DNA from: Byssovorax sp.
GTDB taxonomy: Bacteria > Myxococcota_A > Polyangia > Polyangiales > Polyangiaceae
NCBI GenBank assembly: GCA_025362495.1
Contig: JANYGI010000102.1
Location: forward strand, 158,708 to 222,707
Length of the DNA: 64,000 nucleotides
Reading direction: 5' to 3'
Positions within the stretch are counted from its first letter, which is position 1. Every line of letters starts with the position of its first letter. The translations under genes and the position numbers were made by a program. The notes under the pieces were generated by a model. That model was not told the origin of the DNA. It was given only the letters and a program-made list of their open reading frames with translations, and did not search any database. Below, in pieces: positions 1 through 9,505 of this stretch.

Positions 1-896
1 GTGGGCGCACGAGCGAGCTCTCCGCGGTGGGGCTGCTCCCCGCTGCGCTGCAAGGGCTCGACGTCGACGCGCTGCTCGCCGGCGCGCGCGCCTGCGACGT
101 GGCCACGCGCTCGCGCGAGACGAAGAAGAACCCGGCCGCTCTCCTCGCGCTCGCCTGGTACTCCGCGACCGGCGGCGTCGGCAAGAAGGACATGGTGCTC
201 CTGCCCTACAAAGACCGGCTCGAGCTCTTCTCGCGCTACCTCCAGCAGCTCGTGATGGAGTCGCTCGGCAAGAGCCACGATCTCGACGGCAAGGAGGTGC
301 ACCAGGGCATCGCCGTCTACGGCAACAAGGGCTCGACCGATCAGCACGCGTACGTGCAGCAGCTCCGCGACGGGCTCGACAATTTCTTCGTGACCTTCAT
401 CGAGGTGCTGCGCGATCGCGCGCCGGAGCGCGCCGGGCTCGAGGTCGATCCGGGCTTCACTTCCGGCGATTATCTCGCGGGGTTCTTCCTCGGGACGCGG
501 CGCGCGCTCACCGAGTCGGGGCGCGAGTCGGTGTCGCTGGTGATCGACGAGGTCAGCCCGCGGACGCTGGGCCTGCTCATCGCGCTGTACGAGCGCGCGG
601 TCGGCTTCTACGCGTCGCTCGTGAACATCAACGCGTACCACCAGCCCGGCGTCGAGGCCGGAAAGAAGGCCGCGGTGGACGTGCTCGCGGTCGAGCAGAA
701 GGTGTTCTCGGCGCTGCGCGAGGCCAAGGGCAAGCCGCTCACGGTCGACGCGATCGCCAGGGCCGCCGGCACGAGCGACGTCGAGACCGTGTTCTGGATC
801 GTGCGGCATCTCGCGGCGAATCCGGATCGCGGGATCGTGCGCGAGCTCCCCGCGGGCGGCTCCCCGTTCGCGGCCACGTACCGGACGATCAGCTGA
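1..896 (+). CDS. pgi: Glucose-6-phosphate isomerase, C-terminal part (5' end outside window)
   Basis: Cytoplasmic isomerase interconverting glucose-6-phosphate and fructose-6-phosphate in glycolysis/gluconeogenesis. The reading frame is open from base 3 and gives about 297 residues, beginning inside the conserved [11 protein letters not shown] region, so the N-terminal part lies upstream of the window. Family landmarks are the [15 protein letters not shown] segment (substrate-binding loop with the catalytic His) and the C-terminal signature around [20 protein letters not shown], whose final Lys is the active-site lysine. The extended C-terminal helical tail resembles the longer bacterial class. 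The frame ends in TGA, with a lipoprotein gene 19 bp downstream on the same strand. The identification is firm; only the start is unseen. Confidence 0.96.
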   Translation, partial: GRTSELSAVGLLPAALQGLDVDALLAGARACDVATRSRETKKNPAALLALAWYSATGGVGKKDMVLLPYKDRLELFSRYLQQLVMESLGKSHDLDGKEVHQGIAVYGNKGSTDQHAYVQQLRDGLDNFFVTFIEVLRDRAPERAGLEVDPGFTSGDYLAGFFLGTRRALTESGRESVSLVIDEVSPRTLGLLIALYERAVGFYASLVNINAYHQPGVEAGKKAAVDVLAVEQKVFSALREAKGKPLTVDAIARAAGTSDVETVFWIVRHLAANPDRGIVRELPAGGSPFAATYRTIS

Positions 897-915
897 GCGC
901 GCCGCGCCGGAGAGG

Positions 916-1857
916 ATGACGATGACGATGATCTTCGATCAACGCTTCGTGACGACCCTCCTCGCGGCGACGGCGGCGTCGGTGCTCGGCTTCGGGTGCT
1001 CCTCCGGCGACACGCCGGGGACCGGCGGCGCGGGGGGCAGCGCCGGCACCAGCAGCGTCAGCAGCGGCGGAGCCGGCGGGACGACCAACCTCAACCCTTC
1101 GAAGGCCTGCGGCGCCGCGAGCGGCGTCACCGGCGAGCAGAAGATCACCCTCGACGTCGGCGGACAGATGCGCTCGTACCTGCTCAGCGTCCCCGCGGGC
1201 TACACCGGCAAGGATCCGCTCTCGCTCGTGCTGGTGTTCCATGAGCGCGCGAGCGACGGCGCGAAGATCAAGGTCGACCTCCCGATCGAGGCCAAGGCCG
1301 GGGGAAAGGCGATCTTCGTGTACCCCGACGGGCAGCCGCAGGTCATCGCCAACAACGACACCGCGTGGGAGCTCCAGAGCGCGGCGGACGGGAAGGAGGG
1401 GCCGGATGTGCTGCTGGTCGACGCGCTCGTGGCGTCGATCTCGGACAGCTACTGCCTCGATACGAAGCGGGTGTTCGCCGCGGGCTTCGGCTACGGCGCC
1501 GAGTTCGTCGACACGCTCGGCTGCTACCGTGGCGACGTGGTGCGGGCGATCGCGCCCGTCGCCGGCGGCGACGTGTTCCACGACGAGTTCTGCAAGGGCG
1601 CCCCGTCGACGTGGATCGCCCACGGCAAGGACGATGTGACGATCGGCTACGACAAGTTCGCGATCCCGAGCCGCGATCACTGGCTGACGCGGGACGGCTG
1701 CGAGATGACGTCTTCGCCGACGGATCCCGCGCCGTGCAAGTCGTATCCCGGTTGCAAGAACGGCGCGGCGGTGACGTTCTGCGGCCACAGCGGCCTCGGC
1801 GTGCCGGACTTCGCGGCCCAGGCGATCTGGGATTTCTTCGCGAAGATCCCGGACTGA
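916..1857 (+). CDS. Lipoprotein with PHB-depolymerase/esterase fold, catalytic Ser apparently missing
   Basis: The N-terminus is a lipoprotein signal (hydrophobic run ending LGFGCSS, Cys about residue 28) followed by a Gly/Ser/Thr linker to about residue 60. The rest resembles the LpqC/polyhydroxybutyrate-depolymerase alpha/beta-hydrolase family: a strand with LVLVFHE where the family has an oxyanion-hole His-Gly, then VFAAGFGYGAEF at the nucleophile elbow. The elbow should read G-x-S-x-G but here is G-F-G-Y-G, so the serine is replaced by Gly. The downstream WIAHGKDD Asp region and a CGHSG His region are still recognisable. It may be a non-catalytic binding protein; this is inference. Three in-frame ATGs (916, 922, 928) follow a GGAGAGG at 909-915; 922 has the best spacing. 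Confidence 0.72.
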   Translation: MTMTMIFDQRFVTTLLAATAASVLGFGCSSGDTPGTGGAGGSAGTSSVSSGGAGGTTNLNPSKACGAASGVTGEQKITLDVGGQMRSYLLSVPAGYTGKDPLSLVLVFHERASDGAKIKVDLPIEAKAGGKAIFVYPDGQPQVIANNDTAWELQSAADGKEGPDVLLVDALVASISDSYCLDTKRVFAAGFGYGAEFVDTLGCYRGDVVRAIAPVAGGDVFHDEFCKGAPSTWIAHGKDDVTIGYDKFAIPSRDHWLTRDGCEMTSSPTDPAPCKSYPGCKNGAAVTFCGHSGLGVPDFAAQAIWDFFAKIPD

Positions 1858-1883
1858 AGAGGGGCTGTCGCGGGGGCGGCGAG

Positions 1884-1914
1884 AGAGCGGCAGATCGCGA
1901 GGATCTGCCGCTCT
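1884..1914. terminator. Bidirectional hairpin between convergent genes
   Basis: Perfect 13-bp stem (AGAGCGGCAGATC at 1884-1896 and its complement at 1902-1914) with a 5-nt loop, lying between the stop of the esterase-like lipoprotein and the stop of the convergent surface-protein gene. There is no long U tract, as is usual in this GC range. Position and symmetry suggest termination for both strands. Confidence 0.6.
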
Positions 1915-1931
1915 TCATCGCACTCCATCAC

Positions 1932-3638
1932 TCAGCGGCGGTCGCGACGGCGACGGAGGCCGAGCGCGGCCGCGGCGAGGACGGCAAAGGCGCCTCCCGG
2001 GAGAGTGCCACTCTGCGGGTCCCCCGCGACGGTGCAGCCGCAGTCGCCCGCGCTGCTGTTGCCGGACGAGCCGCCCGAGCCGCCCGCGCCGTCGCTGCCG
2101 CCCGCGCCGCTGGTGACGGCGCTCGTCGTCGCGCCGCCGCTGGTCGTCGCCGCGCCGCTGCTGGTGGTCGCCGCGCCGGTGGTCGCGGTGCTCGCCATGC
2201 CGCCCGCGCCGCCCGCGCCGCCCGCTCCGCTGGTGCTGGCCGCGCTGGTGGCCGCGCTGGTGCTGCTGACGCTGGTGCTGCCGCCCGCGCCGCCGACGCC
2301 GCTCGTGGCCGCCGCGCTGGTGCCGCCGCCCGCGCCGCTGCTGGCGCTGCTGCTCGACGCCGCCGCGGTGGTCGCGCCGGTGCTGGCGGCGCTGCTCGAG
2401 CTCATCCCCGGACAGCCGTTGTCGACCGCGGGGCCGGCCATCGTCGGGCACAGGTCGCAGGCGTCGCCGACGCCGTCAGCGTCGGTGTCGACCTGGGTCG
2501 TGTTCGGGATCAGGACGCAGTTGTCCATCGCGTTGGCGACACCGTCGTTGTCGATGTCCACGTCGCAGGCGTCGCCTTGAGCGTCACCGTCGGTGTTGAG
2601 CTGGTTCGCGTTGGCGACGAGAGGGCAGTTGTCGCAGGAGTCGCCCACGCCGTCAGCGTCGGTGTCGAGCTGGTTGAGATTGGCAGTCGCCGGGCAGTTG
2701 TCGCAGGCGTCGCCGATCGCGTCCCCGTCGGTGTCGGTCTGGGCCGGGTTGGCGACCGTGGGGCAGTTGTCGTTGGCGTCCGGCACCGAGTCGCCGTCGG
2801 TGTCCACCGCGCCCGGGGTGACCGTGGTGCAGGCCGTCCAGGTGACCGAGGAGTTCTCGCTGGTCTCGTCGCGGCCGGCGATGCCGTTGCTACCCGTGGC
2901 GATCTGCCCCGTCTCGGCGAGATCGCTGCGGCACGTGTTGTTCGTCCCGCCGGTGCCAGCAGGTGGAGTGTAGGTGGGCGCGTGGTGTGCCGCGGTGTCA
3001 CCGACCTCCGGGAGATACGGGAGGCCAACGCTGCTCTTGTTGACTCCCGGGTTCGAGCCGCCGCCGACGCCGAAATAGACGTAGTCGACGTCGGTGATTC
3101 CCGCGCTGACACCGTCCCAGTAGAAGAGCACGATCGGCTCTCCACCGTTGGTGAGGTTGTGCAGCGTTCCGACAGCCACACCAGGAGCCGTGATCGAAGG
3201 CGCGACCATGTCGGGAACGTTCGTCGACCCGTTCGCCGCGGTGGTGGGCGTGATCTCGTATTTCGGGTAGATGCCGAAGCCATTGAATTTGCCCATGCCG
3301 CCGCTCCCACAAGCGTTCTTGAAGCACTCGGCTCCGCCGATGGAGACGAACTGCTTCTCTCCAGGCTGGATGATTGCTCCGGCAGGGAATCGAACGACGA
3401 AATCGTGCGAGTCCGTGGGACCGGTCATCGCGGTCACCGCGTAGTAGGTGCTGTAGTCGGCCAGGTAGAAGTTCGAGAGATCGATCGCCGTCGGGCCGGG
3501 ATTGAAGATCGCGACGGCCTCTGCCGGGTCAGGTGCGAAGACGACCTCGCTCAGGAGGAGCTTTTGCGCCGCCGCCGAAGCCAGGGCGGGAGTGAGCAGC
3601 AGAGAAGAGGCGGCGAGCGCGGACGCGAGTCGTTTCAT
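1932..3638 (-). CDS. Secreted surface protein with thrombospondin type-3 repeats and MYXO-CTERM tail
   Basis: 568 residues. A Sec signal peptide ([20 protein letters not shown]) leads to an N-terminal beta-rich region (about 25-270) resembling a lamin-tail-like domain ([18 protein letters not shown]). At about 275-405 come calcium-binding thrombospondin type-3 repeats of the form DTDGDxxxDxxDNCPxxxNxxQ. A long Ser/Thr/Ala/Gly linker follows (about 410-535). The end is GDCGC, a hydrophobic segment and RRRRDRR, the myxobacterial C-terminal sorting signal. Known for such tails: processing and display or release at the outer surface. The exact role is unknown. It is convergent with the upstream lipoprotein. 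Confidence 0.85.
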   Translation of the reverse strand: MKRLASALAASSLLLTPALASAAAQKLLLSEVVFAPDPAEAVAIFNPGPTAIDLSNFYLADYSTYYAVTAMTGPTDSHDFVVRFPAGAIIQPGEKQFVSIGGAECFKNACGSGGMGKFNGFGIYPKYEITPTTAANGSTNVPDMVAPSITAPGVAVGTLHNLTNGGEPIVLFYWDGVSAGITDVDYVYFGVGGGSNPGVNKSSVGLPYLPEVGDTAAHHAPTYTPPAGTGGTNNTCRSDLAETGQIATGSNGIAGRDETSENSSVTWTACTTVTPGAVDTDGDSVPDANDNCPTVANPAQTDTDGDAIGDACDNCPATANLNQLDTDADGVGDSCDNCPLVANANQLNTDGDAQGDACDVDIDNDGVANAMDNCVLIPNTTQVDTDADGVGDACDLCPTMAGPAVDNGCPGMSSSSAASTGATTAAASSSSASSGAGGGTSAAATSGVGGAGGSTSVSSTSAATSAASTSGAGGAGGAGGMASTATTGAATTSSGAATTSGGATTSAVTSGAGGSDGAGGSGGSSGNSSAGDCGCTVAGDPQSGTLPGGAFAVLAAAALGLRRRRDRR

Positions 3639-3734
3639 GAGGCCCTCGGGGTAAGCAGGGGCGGGCGCTTGGCGGCCCGGCCAGCGCGACCCTAGGCCAG
3701 CTTCGCCTTTGCGGCACCGGATTTCTGGAGTGGG

Positions 3735-4580
3735 CTATGCCGGCGCGAGCGAGAGGCGGGCGAGCGCGACGCGCGCCTCGGGTCGCAGGCGGCCGTGGCG
3801 GGCCGTGTAGAGCCGCAGCGGCGAGGACCCGTCGACGACGGCCTCGGTCGCGAAGATCCGCGGCGTGGCGCCGGGGCGCACCGCGTGGTCGGTCGCGAGG
3901 TGGGTGTGGCCGTGGAGCACGTGCACGTGATCGTGGGCGCCGAGGAGAGCGCCCAGCGCGACGTGATCGCGGAAGCCGTCGATCCATTGCAGGGGCAACA
4001 GCGGGTTGCGCCGCGGCGGGTGGTGCATCGCGAGCACCAGGGCCGCGCCCGAGCGCCGGCTGTCGGCGGCGGCGCTCTCCACGGCGGCGAGCGCGCCCTC
4101 CTGGAGCTCACCGCGAGAGCGGGTGTAGTGCTGCGCGACCGACGTCGACAGCGGGAGAATCGTCAGGCCGTGGAGGCGAACCGGAGCTCCGAGCGTGCTC
4201 GTCGTGCGGTACGCGCCGAGCGGACCGGACAGCGCATCATCCCACGCCGCGGCGCCGTCGTAGGCGTCGTGGTTGCCGGGGATCAGCGTGACCCGCTCCG
4301 GCGCCCAGCCGCTCGCGGCGAGCAACTCGGCCAGGATCGTGAACTGCGCGGGGGCGCCGTCCTCCGTCAGATCACCCGTCAAAACGAGGTGATCGGCGCC
4401 GCTGCTGCGCGCGGCGGCGAGGGCCCTCGCGGCGCGATCGCGGCGGGCGCGGGGCTCGTACGCGCGCCCGAGCGAGATGTACGCGAGCCGGCGGCGCGCG
4501 GCCCCGCGCCGCTCTTCGTGGTTGTCTTCGAGCAGGTGGAGATCGCTCAGATGCGCTACCTGGGTCATGGGCTCGATCAT
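3735..4580 (-). CDS. Calcineurin-like metallophosphoesterase (class III, Icc/CpdA-like)
   Basis: 281 residues from the ATG at 4580; an alternative ATG at 4568 directly precedes the first motif. The dinuclear metal ligands appear in order: LSDLHL (D-x-H), TGDLTEDG (GD), IPGNHDAYD (GNHD), MHHPP (His), and HGHTH near the C-terminus. This is the class III cyclic-nucleotide phosphodiesterase arrangement, but substrate cannot be read from sequence. No signal peptide, so probably cytoplasmic. The frame stays open upstream to 4922, but that would overlap the divergent glycosyltransferase, so an internal start is chosen. The 160-bp gap between the two starts should hold both promoters. Confidence 0.85.
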   Translation of the reverse strand: MIEPMTQVAHLSDLHLLEDNHEERRGAARRRLAYISLGRAYEPRARRDRAARALAAARSSGADHLVLTGDLTEDGAPAQFTILAELLAASGWAPERVTLIPGNHDAYDGAAAWDDALSGPLGAYRTTSTLGAPVRLHGLTILPLSTSVAQHYTRSRGELQEGALAAVESAAADSRRSGAALVLAMHHPPRRNPLLPLQWIDGFRDHVALGALLGAHDHVHVLHGHTHLATDHAVRPGATPRIFATEAVVDGSSPLRLYTARHGRLRPEARVALARLSLAPA

Positions 4581-4740
4581 GGTAGCGGCGAATGTCGCTT
4601 CGACAACGGTACAGCGTGGATTCTCGCACACCGAGATGTCGACTTGGACACCCCGGTGTGACCCGGCCGACGCTGCGCCTTCCCCTCCGCAAGGCCGGGA
4701 CGACACGTCGTTGCCACGCCGGTCTGCGAGCCTTGGATCC

Positions 4741-5919
4741 ATGGACTGGAACACTGTCTCCACCGTGGTCCCCACCGCTCTCTCTGCCACCCTCCACGCC
4801 GTCGCGCACACGGCCTTCCTCGTCGCGATGGCTCGCAAGAAGGCCCCTCCGCTGCTCACGGTGCGCCCCTGGGTCAGCATCCTCAAGCCGATCGCGGGCG
4901 CCGACGACGATCTCCGCGGCAACCTCGAGTCGTTCGCCGACCTGGACTATCCCGCTCACGAGATCTTGTTCGGTATTGCCTCGACCGACGATCCGGCCGT
5001 TCCGATTGTTCAAGCCTTCCTCGCCGCGCACCCGCGCGTCTCGGCGCGGCTCGTGTGGACGAAGCCCGCCGAGGGGCGCGCGTCGAATCCCAAGGTGGCG
5101 CAGCTCCTCGATCTCACCCGCGCCGCGCGAGGATCGGTGGTCGTCGTCTCGGACGCCAACGTGCGAGTCCCGCGGACGTACCTGCGCTCGCTCGTCGCGA
5201 CGCTGCTGCAGCCGGGCGTGGGGCTCGTGTCGTCGGTCATCGTCGGCGGCGGAGAGCGCACCCTCGGCGCGGCGCTGGAGAACGCGCAGCTCGGCGCCCA
5301 CGTCGCGCCGGCGGTCGTCGCGGCGCACCTGCTCTCGGTCCGCCCCGCGACGGTGGGGAAGTCGATGGCCATGCGCCGCGCGGATCTCGCCCGCGTGGGC
5401 GGCTGGGAGAGCGTCGCTGACGTCCTCGCCGAGGACGACGCTCTCGCGCAGCGCTTCGACGCGCTCGGCTACAGCGTCGAGCTCTGCCTCGAGACCATCG
5501 AGAACCACAACCGCGACACCACGTTGCTGCGGACGATCGAGCGCCACGCGCGCTGGGCCAAGATGCGGCGCGCGCTCACGCCGGTGTGCTTCGCGCTGGA
5601 GCCCCTGAGCTCTCCGCTGCTGGTGGCGTCGGTCGTGGCGATCCTCGCGCCATCGGCGCTCGCCGCCAAGCTCTGGGGCTGCGCGCTCGGCCTCCAGATC
5701 ACCGGAGCATTGCTGTGCTTCACCCTGCTCCGCGTGAAGCGGCCGTGGCTGCTCGCGGCGCTGGAGCCGCTGCGCGCGGCGGTGATCGTGCTGTGCTGGG
5801 CGCTCGCCTGCGTGAGCCGGCGGGTGAGCTGGCGCGGCAACGTGTTCACGCTCGCCGCCGGATCGAGGCTCGTCCCCGTGCGAGCGACGCGGGCGCGGGC
5901 TCGATCGCTCGCGGGGTGA
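4741..5919 (+). CDS. Family 21 glycosyltransferase (ceramide glucosyltransferase / HpnI type)
   Basis: 392 residues. Signature elements of GT21 in order: an N-terminal hydrophobic segment, VSILKPIAGADDDLRGNLESF (K-P-x-x-G...NL), SDANVRV (D2 site), AEDDALAQRF (D3, catalytic-base ED) and RHARW, the (Q/R)xxRW motif. Two or three membrane segments follow near the C-terminus (about 290-365). Known members transfer a sugar to ceramide or, as HpnI, an N-acetylglucosamine to a hopanoid. No other hopanoid gene is nearby, and myxobacteria make sphingolipids, so ceramide glycosylation is equally possible. The start is ATG 4741; the frame opens earlier, but that part overlaps the divergent gene. Confidence 0.85.
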   Translation: MDWNTVSTVVPTALSATLHAVAHTAFLVAMARKKAPPLLTVRPWVSILKPIAGADDDLRGNLESFADLDYPAHEILFGIASTDDPAVPIVQAFLAAHPRVSARLVWTKPAEGRASNPKVAQLLDLTRAARGSVVVVSDANVRVPRTYLRSLVATLLQPGVGLVSSVIVGGGERTLGAALENAQLGAHVAPAVVAAHLLSVRPATVGKSMAMRRADLARVGGWESVADVLAEDDALAQRFDALGYSVELCLETIENHNRDTTLLRTIERHARWAKMRRALTPVCFALEPLSSPLLVASVVAILAPSALAAKLWGCALGLQITGALLCFTLLRVKRPWLLAALEPLRAAVIVLCWALACVSRRVSWRGNVFTLAAGSRLVPVRATRARARSLAG

Positions 5920-5938
5920 GCCGCCGCGCCCCGGTCGC

Positions 5939-7090
5939 TCAGCTCGGAGGAGGCGTCACGGGGGCGACCGTCGTCACCGCGGCGCCGGAGAACATGTTGG
6001 CCGGGTAATTCTTCACGAGGCACGCCGAGCCGTCGAGGAGGCTGATGTCGACCAGGTTCCCCTCGTGGCCGAAGCCATAGACCTTGTCGTTCCAGGTGGC
6101 GATCCCGTAGAGGAAGCCATACGACGAGTTGACGCTGTCGTTGCAGCCGGCGCGCTTCACCACCTGTCCGCGCAGCGATTTCTGCACGTTCTGGGTGCCT
6201 TCTGCGCCCATCTTGGCCATGTCGATCTCGATCAGCGTATCGACCTTGCTGCAGCCGGTGGGGCTGGGCGGGGCCGGGCAGTCGCGCACCGTGGCGAAGC
6301 CGACCGGCTTGCCGCCGTTCGAGAGGAACACGATGTCTCCCGAGATCTCCCAGGCCTTGGGCACGTTCGGATCATAGTTGGCGTAGGCGTGGCCGTGGCC
6401 GTCGGTCGCCGGGATGTTGCCGAGGTTGCCGTGCTGGGCAATCTTGCCATTGGCGTCGATCGACCAGAGCTCACCAGCGGTGTTGCCGGCGACGAGCACC
6501 TCTTTGGCCGGATTGAGCACGCCCGTCGGCGCGAAGCTGAGCGAGTAAAAGCGCTTGTTCTTGTCGCTCAGCATCGGATCGGTGAGCGGGATGGGCGTGC
6601 CGCAGTGGACCGTGGTGCCGGTGACGGTGATCGGGTGAATCGCGAACGAGCTCACGCTCCACATCGCGAGGTTCTCGTCGATGGCGAGATCGGTCATCGA
6701 GGAGACCTTGCCCGGAGTGGCCATCTCGCCCGGCTTGAGGACACAGTCGAAGTCGCCAATCTGGGTGATCGGGAGGCCCGGCGCGACCGGATCGACCGAG
6801 TAGAGGGTGGTGTTGGTGTGCGCGTAGATCAGGAACGGCGGGCTGCCGCCCGAGGCTCCCCCGCCTTGACCGCTGCTGGTGCTGAAGAGATCGCCGCCGG
6901 CGCCGCCGTTGCCCGAGGCCGAGCTGCTGGTGGGGCCCGCGCCGCCAGTGCCGGCGCCGATCGTGGTCGTCGTCGTGATGTCGCCGCCCGTGGTGCTGGT
7001 GGTGGCGATGCCGCCATTCGCGCAGGCCATGAAGGCCGCCGCGGAGGAGAGCGTGAGCGCGATCGACGAGAGCGCGTGGAAGAGCTTCAT
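5939..7090 (-). CDS. Lipoprotein of unknown function, propeller-like repeats
   Basis: 383 residues. Lipoprotein signal (hydrophobic run ending AAFMACANG), then a Thr/Gly/Ser linker to about residue 80. The body has recurring strands such as TLYSVDP, ELWSIDANGK and TLIEIDMAK spaced like blades of a beta-propeller, but I cannot assign a named family. Four Cys are scattered in the body. Probably anchored in the cell envelope. The stop lies 20 bp from the convergent glycosyltransferase stop, and the start is 27 bp downstream of the purple-acid-phosphatase-like gene on the same strand, so the two may be co-transcribed. Confidence 0.7.
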   Translation of the reverse strand: MKLFHALSSIALTLSSAAAFMACANGGIATTSTTGGDITTTTTIGAGTGGAGPTSSSASGNGGAGGDLFSTSSGQGGGASGGSPPFLIYAHTNTTLYSVDPVAPGLPITQIGDFDCVLKPGEMATPGKVSSMTDLAIDENLAMWSVSSFAIHPITVTGTTVHCGTPIPLTDPMLSDKNKRFYSLSFAPTGVLNPAKEVLVAGNTAGELWSIDANGKIAQHGNLGNIPATDGHGHAYANYDPNVPKAWEISGDIVFLSNGGKPVGFATVRDCPAPPSPTGCSKVDTLIEIDMAKMGAEGTQNVQKSLRGQVVKRAGCNDSVNSSYGFLYGIATWNDKVYGFGHEGNLVDISLLDGSACLVKNYPANMFSGAAVTTVAPVTPPPS

Positions 7091-7117
7091 GGGCGGCCCC
7101 GGCGTGAAGTGAAGGGT

Positions 7118-8692
7118 TTACTTGGTGATCGTCAGCGTGTCGAAGACGGGATCGCTCGCGTCGGGCCGGAGCTCGTGCGCTTCGAGCTTCAACGTGGTCT
7201 GCGTGGCCGAGAGGATGCCATAGAGCCCGAGCACCGTGGTGTCGTTGTAACCGTGGCTGAGCGCGGTGAAGTTGCTCGTCGAGGGAGCGTAGCTGTCGGC
7301 GCCCGAGCCGGCGCAGACCACGTAGACGGTGCCGTCCTTGGCGTCGGTGTGAATCGTGGGAGTCATCGCCGGGCCGGTGAGCGGCTTGGTCCGCTCGTAG
7401 TTGTGATCGTGGCCGCCGAGCGCGAGATCGACGTGGTACTTGTCCCAGATCGGGACGAAATAGGCCCGCCCGAGCAGCACGTCGGCGTCGCCGCCGTGGT
7501 TGGCCGACGAGAACGCCGAGTGGTGATTGACCGTCACGATCCAGGGCACCTTGGCCCGGTTCTTCGTCGCGGCGTCGAGATCGCCAGTCAGCCACGCCGT
7601 CAGGGCAGGCTGGTAGTCGGGATCGTCGGGAGGGTTGACGATCCAGGCGTCGTCGAGGACGACCACGTGCACCGGGCCGACGTCGACCGAGTAGAAAAGC
7701 TCGGCGTACTTGGGGTATTTCGCGAGATCTTGCGGGAGGGTGAGGTTCCCGAAGAAGAGGCTCGTGTGGTTCTCGTGGTTGCCGTGGGCCGAGAGCGTGA
7801 GGATGGTCGAGAGGGTGAGAGGCGTCTTGTCGGTGTCGCGCCAGGCCGCGTCGAGCCACTGCTCCCACTCGGCCTGATCGGGAGCGAGGTTGATGACGTC
7901 GCCCGAGAAGAGCTGCATCCCCACGCCGGCGACCTTGAGGCGACGCTGGATCAGGCGCCACGCGTCGCCCTGCTCGCCGCGCGAGTCGCCCGTGACGCCG
8001 AACGTCACCGGCGCCGCGGGATCGCTGGGAGCCGTGGTGAAGCTGTAAACGTCGCTCCAGGCCTCGCTGCCGGTGGGGCCGCCGCCGACGCGGTAATAAT
8101 AGGTCTTCGCGGGGATGAGGCCGCAGAGATACGCCTCGTGCATGCGCTCGTCGGTGGGCGCGTTGAGGGTGCTCGGCGGCGTCGCCCACGTCACGCCCGA
8201 GGTGCGGCTCTCGGCGGGCCACTTCGTCGGATCGGGATCGCTGCCCCACTCGGCCTCGCTCGCGAGCGTGTCGTCGCTCGACTGCCAAGCGAAGGCGACC
8301 GACGTCGCGGGATCGGCGTGGCCCTTGACGCCCGCGGCGACGTTGCCGCCGAGGCCGAGGCGGATGCGACGGAGATCCGGGCTCTTGCCGACGGTGGGCT
8401 GGCTCGGCGAGAAGCCCACGTACTCGGGCCGCCCCGCGATCGCGAACGAACAGCCCTGGGGCGTGAACGAGCTCGCCGCGCCGCCGCCGGCCCCGCCGCT
8501 GCCCGTGGCGCCGGTGCTGCCGCCGCCGCCGCTGCCGCTCGACGACGTGCCGGTGGGCGAGTCGCTGCCGCCGCACGACGCCGCGCCGAGGCCGCCGGCG
8601 CCCGCCACGATGACGCCGAGCGCGGTGAAGAGGGGGAGTGATCGCCACGCGCGCGGCGGGGCAGGGAGGGCGAGGGGAGCCTTGATTTCCAT
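7118..8692 (-). CDS. Purple-acid-phosphatase-like metallophosphoesterase lipoprotein
   Basis: 524 residues from the ATG at 8692; the frame opens to 8782, but the signal peptide begins at MEIKAPLAL. The lipobox is GLGAASCGGSD, then a Gly/Ser linker, a fibronectin-III-like domain (about 90-200, containing YLCGLIPAKTYYYRV) and a catalytic domain with the metal motifs GDSRG, FSGDVINL (GD), AHGNHENH (GNHE), VNHHS and GGHDHNYERTKP. This is the layout of secreted purple acid phosphatases, which release phosphate from organic esters outside the cell. It lies just before the phosphate-uptake genes, which fits a phosphate-scavenging job, though no convincing Pho box is seen upstream. Confidence 0.87.
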   Translation of the reverse strand: MEIKAPLALPAPPRAWRSLPLFTALGVIVAGAGGLGAASCGGSDSPTGTSSSGSGGGGSTGATGSGGAGGGAASSFTPQGCSFAIAGRPEYVGFSPSQPTVGKSPDLRRIRLGLGGNVAAGVKGHADPATSVAFAWQSSDDTLASEAEWGSDPDPTKWPAESRTSGVTWATPPSTLNAPTDERMHEAYLCGLIPAKTYYYRVGGGPTGSEAWSDVYSFTTAPSDPAAPVTFGVTGDSRGEQGDAWRLIQRRLKVAGVGMQLFSGDVINLAPDQAEWEQWLDAAWRDTDKTPLTLSTILTLSAHGNHENHTSLFFGNLTLPQDLAKYPKYAELFYSVDVGPVHVVVLDDAWIVNPPDDPDYQPALTAWLTGDLDAATKNRAKVPWIVTVNHHSAFSSANHGGDADVLLGRAYFVPIWDKYHVDLALGGHDHNYERTKPLTGPAMTPTIHTDAKDGTVYVVCAGSGADSYAPSTSNFTALSHGYNDTTVLGLYGILSATQTTLKLEAHELRPDASDPVFDTLTITK

Positions 8693-8852
8693 GGTTTGCG
8701 ACGCTTCGTGACGAGTAGAGCCCGGCCCGAACGCGGACGCAAACGGCATCTCGGCGACGCGAGAACGCCGCGCAGATGACACGCGGCCGAGGCGCGGCTA
8801 TGTCGCGGACGCGTGGCCTGCCGCGAGCGGGCGTGACTCTCGGAGGCCGGCG

Positions 8853-9500
8853 ATGTGGCTCGATCAAGCAGTGAAGTGGCTCCTCCCGCGGGAAGAGCAT
8901 TTTTTTGATTTGCTGGAACGCGGGGCCCAGAGCGCGCTGAAGAGCAGCGCCATCCTCGTCGAGTGCTGCAAAGCGACCAACGCCGAAGAGCGCGCGGAGA
9001 TCGTCACCCGCGTGACCGACGAGGAGCACGTCGGCGACAAGGTGATCCAGGAGGTCTACGACGCGCTCAACCGCACGTTCGTGACGCCGATGGATCGCTC
9101 CGACATCTACAAGCTGGCGACCGATCTCGAGAACATCACCGACTGCGTCCACGGCACGGTGATGCAGATCTCGGTGCACGCGATCGAGGAGTTCCCGCCC
9201 GGGAGCCTCGAGCTCGCCGAGAAGGTCTACCTCGCCTGCGTGGAGATCGACGCGGCGGTGAAGCTTCTCCGCGGGATGAAGAAGCTCGACGTGATCCGCA
9301 CGCACTGCAAGAAGATCAACGCGCTCGAGCACGACGGGGATCAGGTCTTCCGGTCCACCGTCGCCGAGATGTTCAAGAGCGAGAAGGACGCGATCCGGCT
9401 CCTCAAGAACAAGGAGTTCCTCGAGGGGCTCGAGTGGACGCTCGACGCCTGCGACGACGTCGGGAACGCGCTCGAGACGCTGGTCATCAAGAACGGGTAG
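8853..9500 (+). CDS. DUF47 PhoU-like accessory protein of the Pit transporter
   Basis: 215 residues, all-helical, matching the PhoU-like DUF47 family (TIGR00153 type) by length and by the paired helices with E-x3-D metal-binding patterns (ITRVTDEEHVGDKV; KINALEHDGDQVF). The family is encoded next to low-affinity Pit transporters and is thought to modulate them. A clear GGAGG lies 7 nt before the ATG. The next gene, a Pit transporter, starts 5 bp after the stop, so the two form an operon. Confidence 0.92.
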   Translation: MWLDQAVKWLLPREEHFFDLLERGAQSALKSSAILVECCKATNAEERAEIVTRVTDEEHVGDKVIQEVYDALNRTFVTPMDRSDIYKLATDLENITDCVHGTVMQISVHAIEEFPPGSLELAEKVYLACVEIDAAVKLLRGMKKLDVIRTHCKKINALEHDGDQVFRSTVAEMFKSEKDAIRLLKNKEFLEGLEWTLDACDDVGNALETLVIKNG

Positions 9501-9505
9501 GCAGC

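Noticed and set aside
4581..4922. N-terminal extension of the metallophosphoesterase
   Set aside because: It would overlap the divergent glycosyltransferase start, has no family similarity, and the first metal motif follows the internal ATG closely.
6065..8641. 858-codon open frame on the plus strand
   Set aside because: Antisense of the propeller-like lipoprotein and purple-acid-phosphatase genes, both of which have signal peptides and motifs.
8700..8852. Possible Pho box upstream of the DUF47-Pit operon and the phosphatase gene
   Set aside because: Only scattered GTCA/TGACA words with wrong spacing were found; not comparable to the pstS site.
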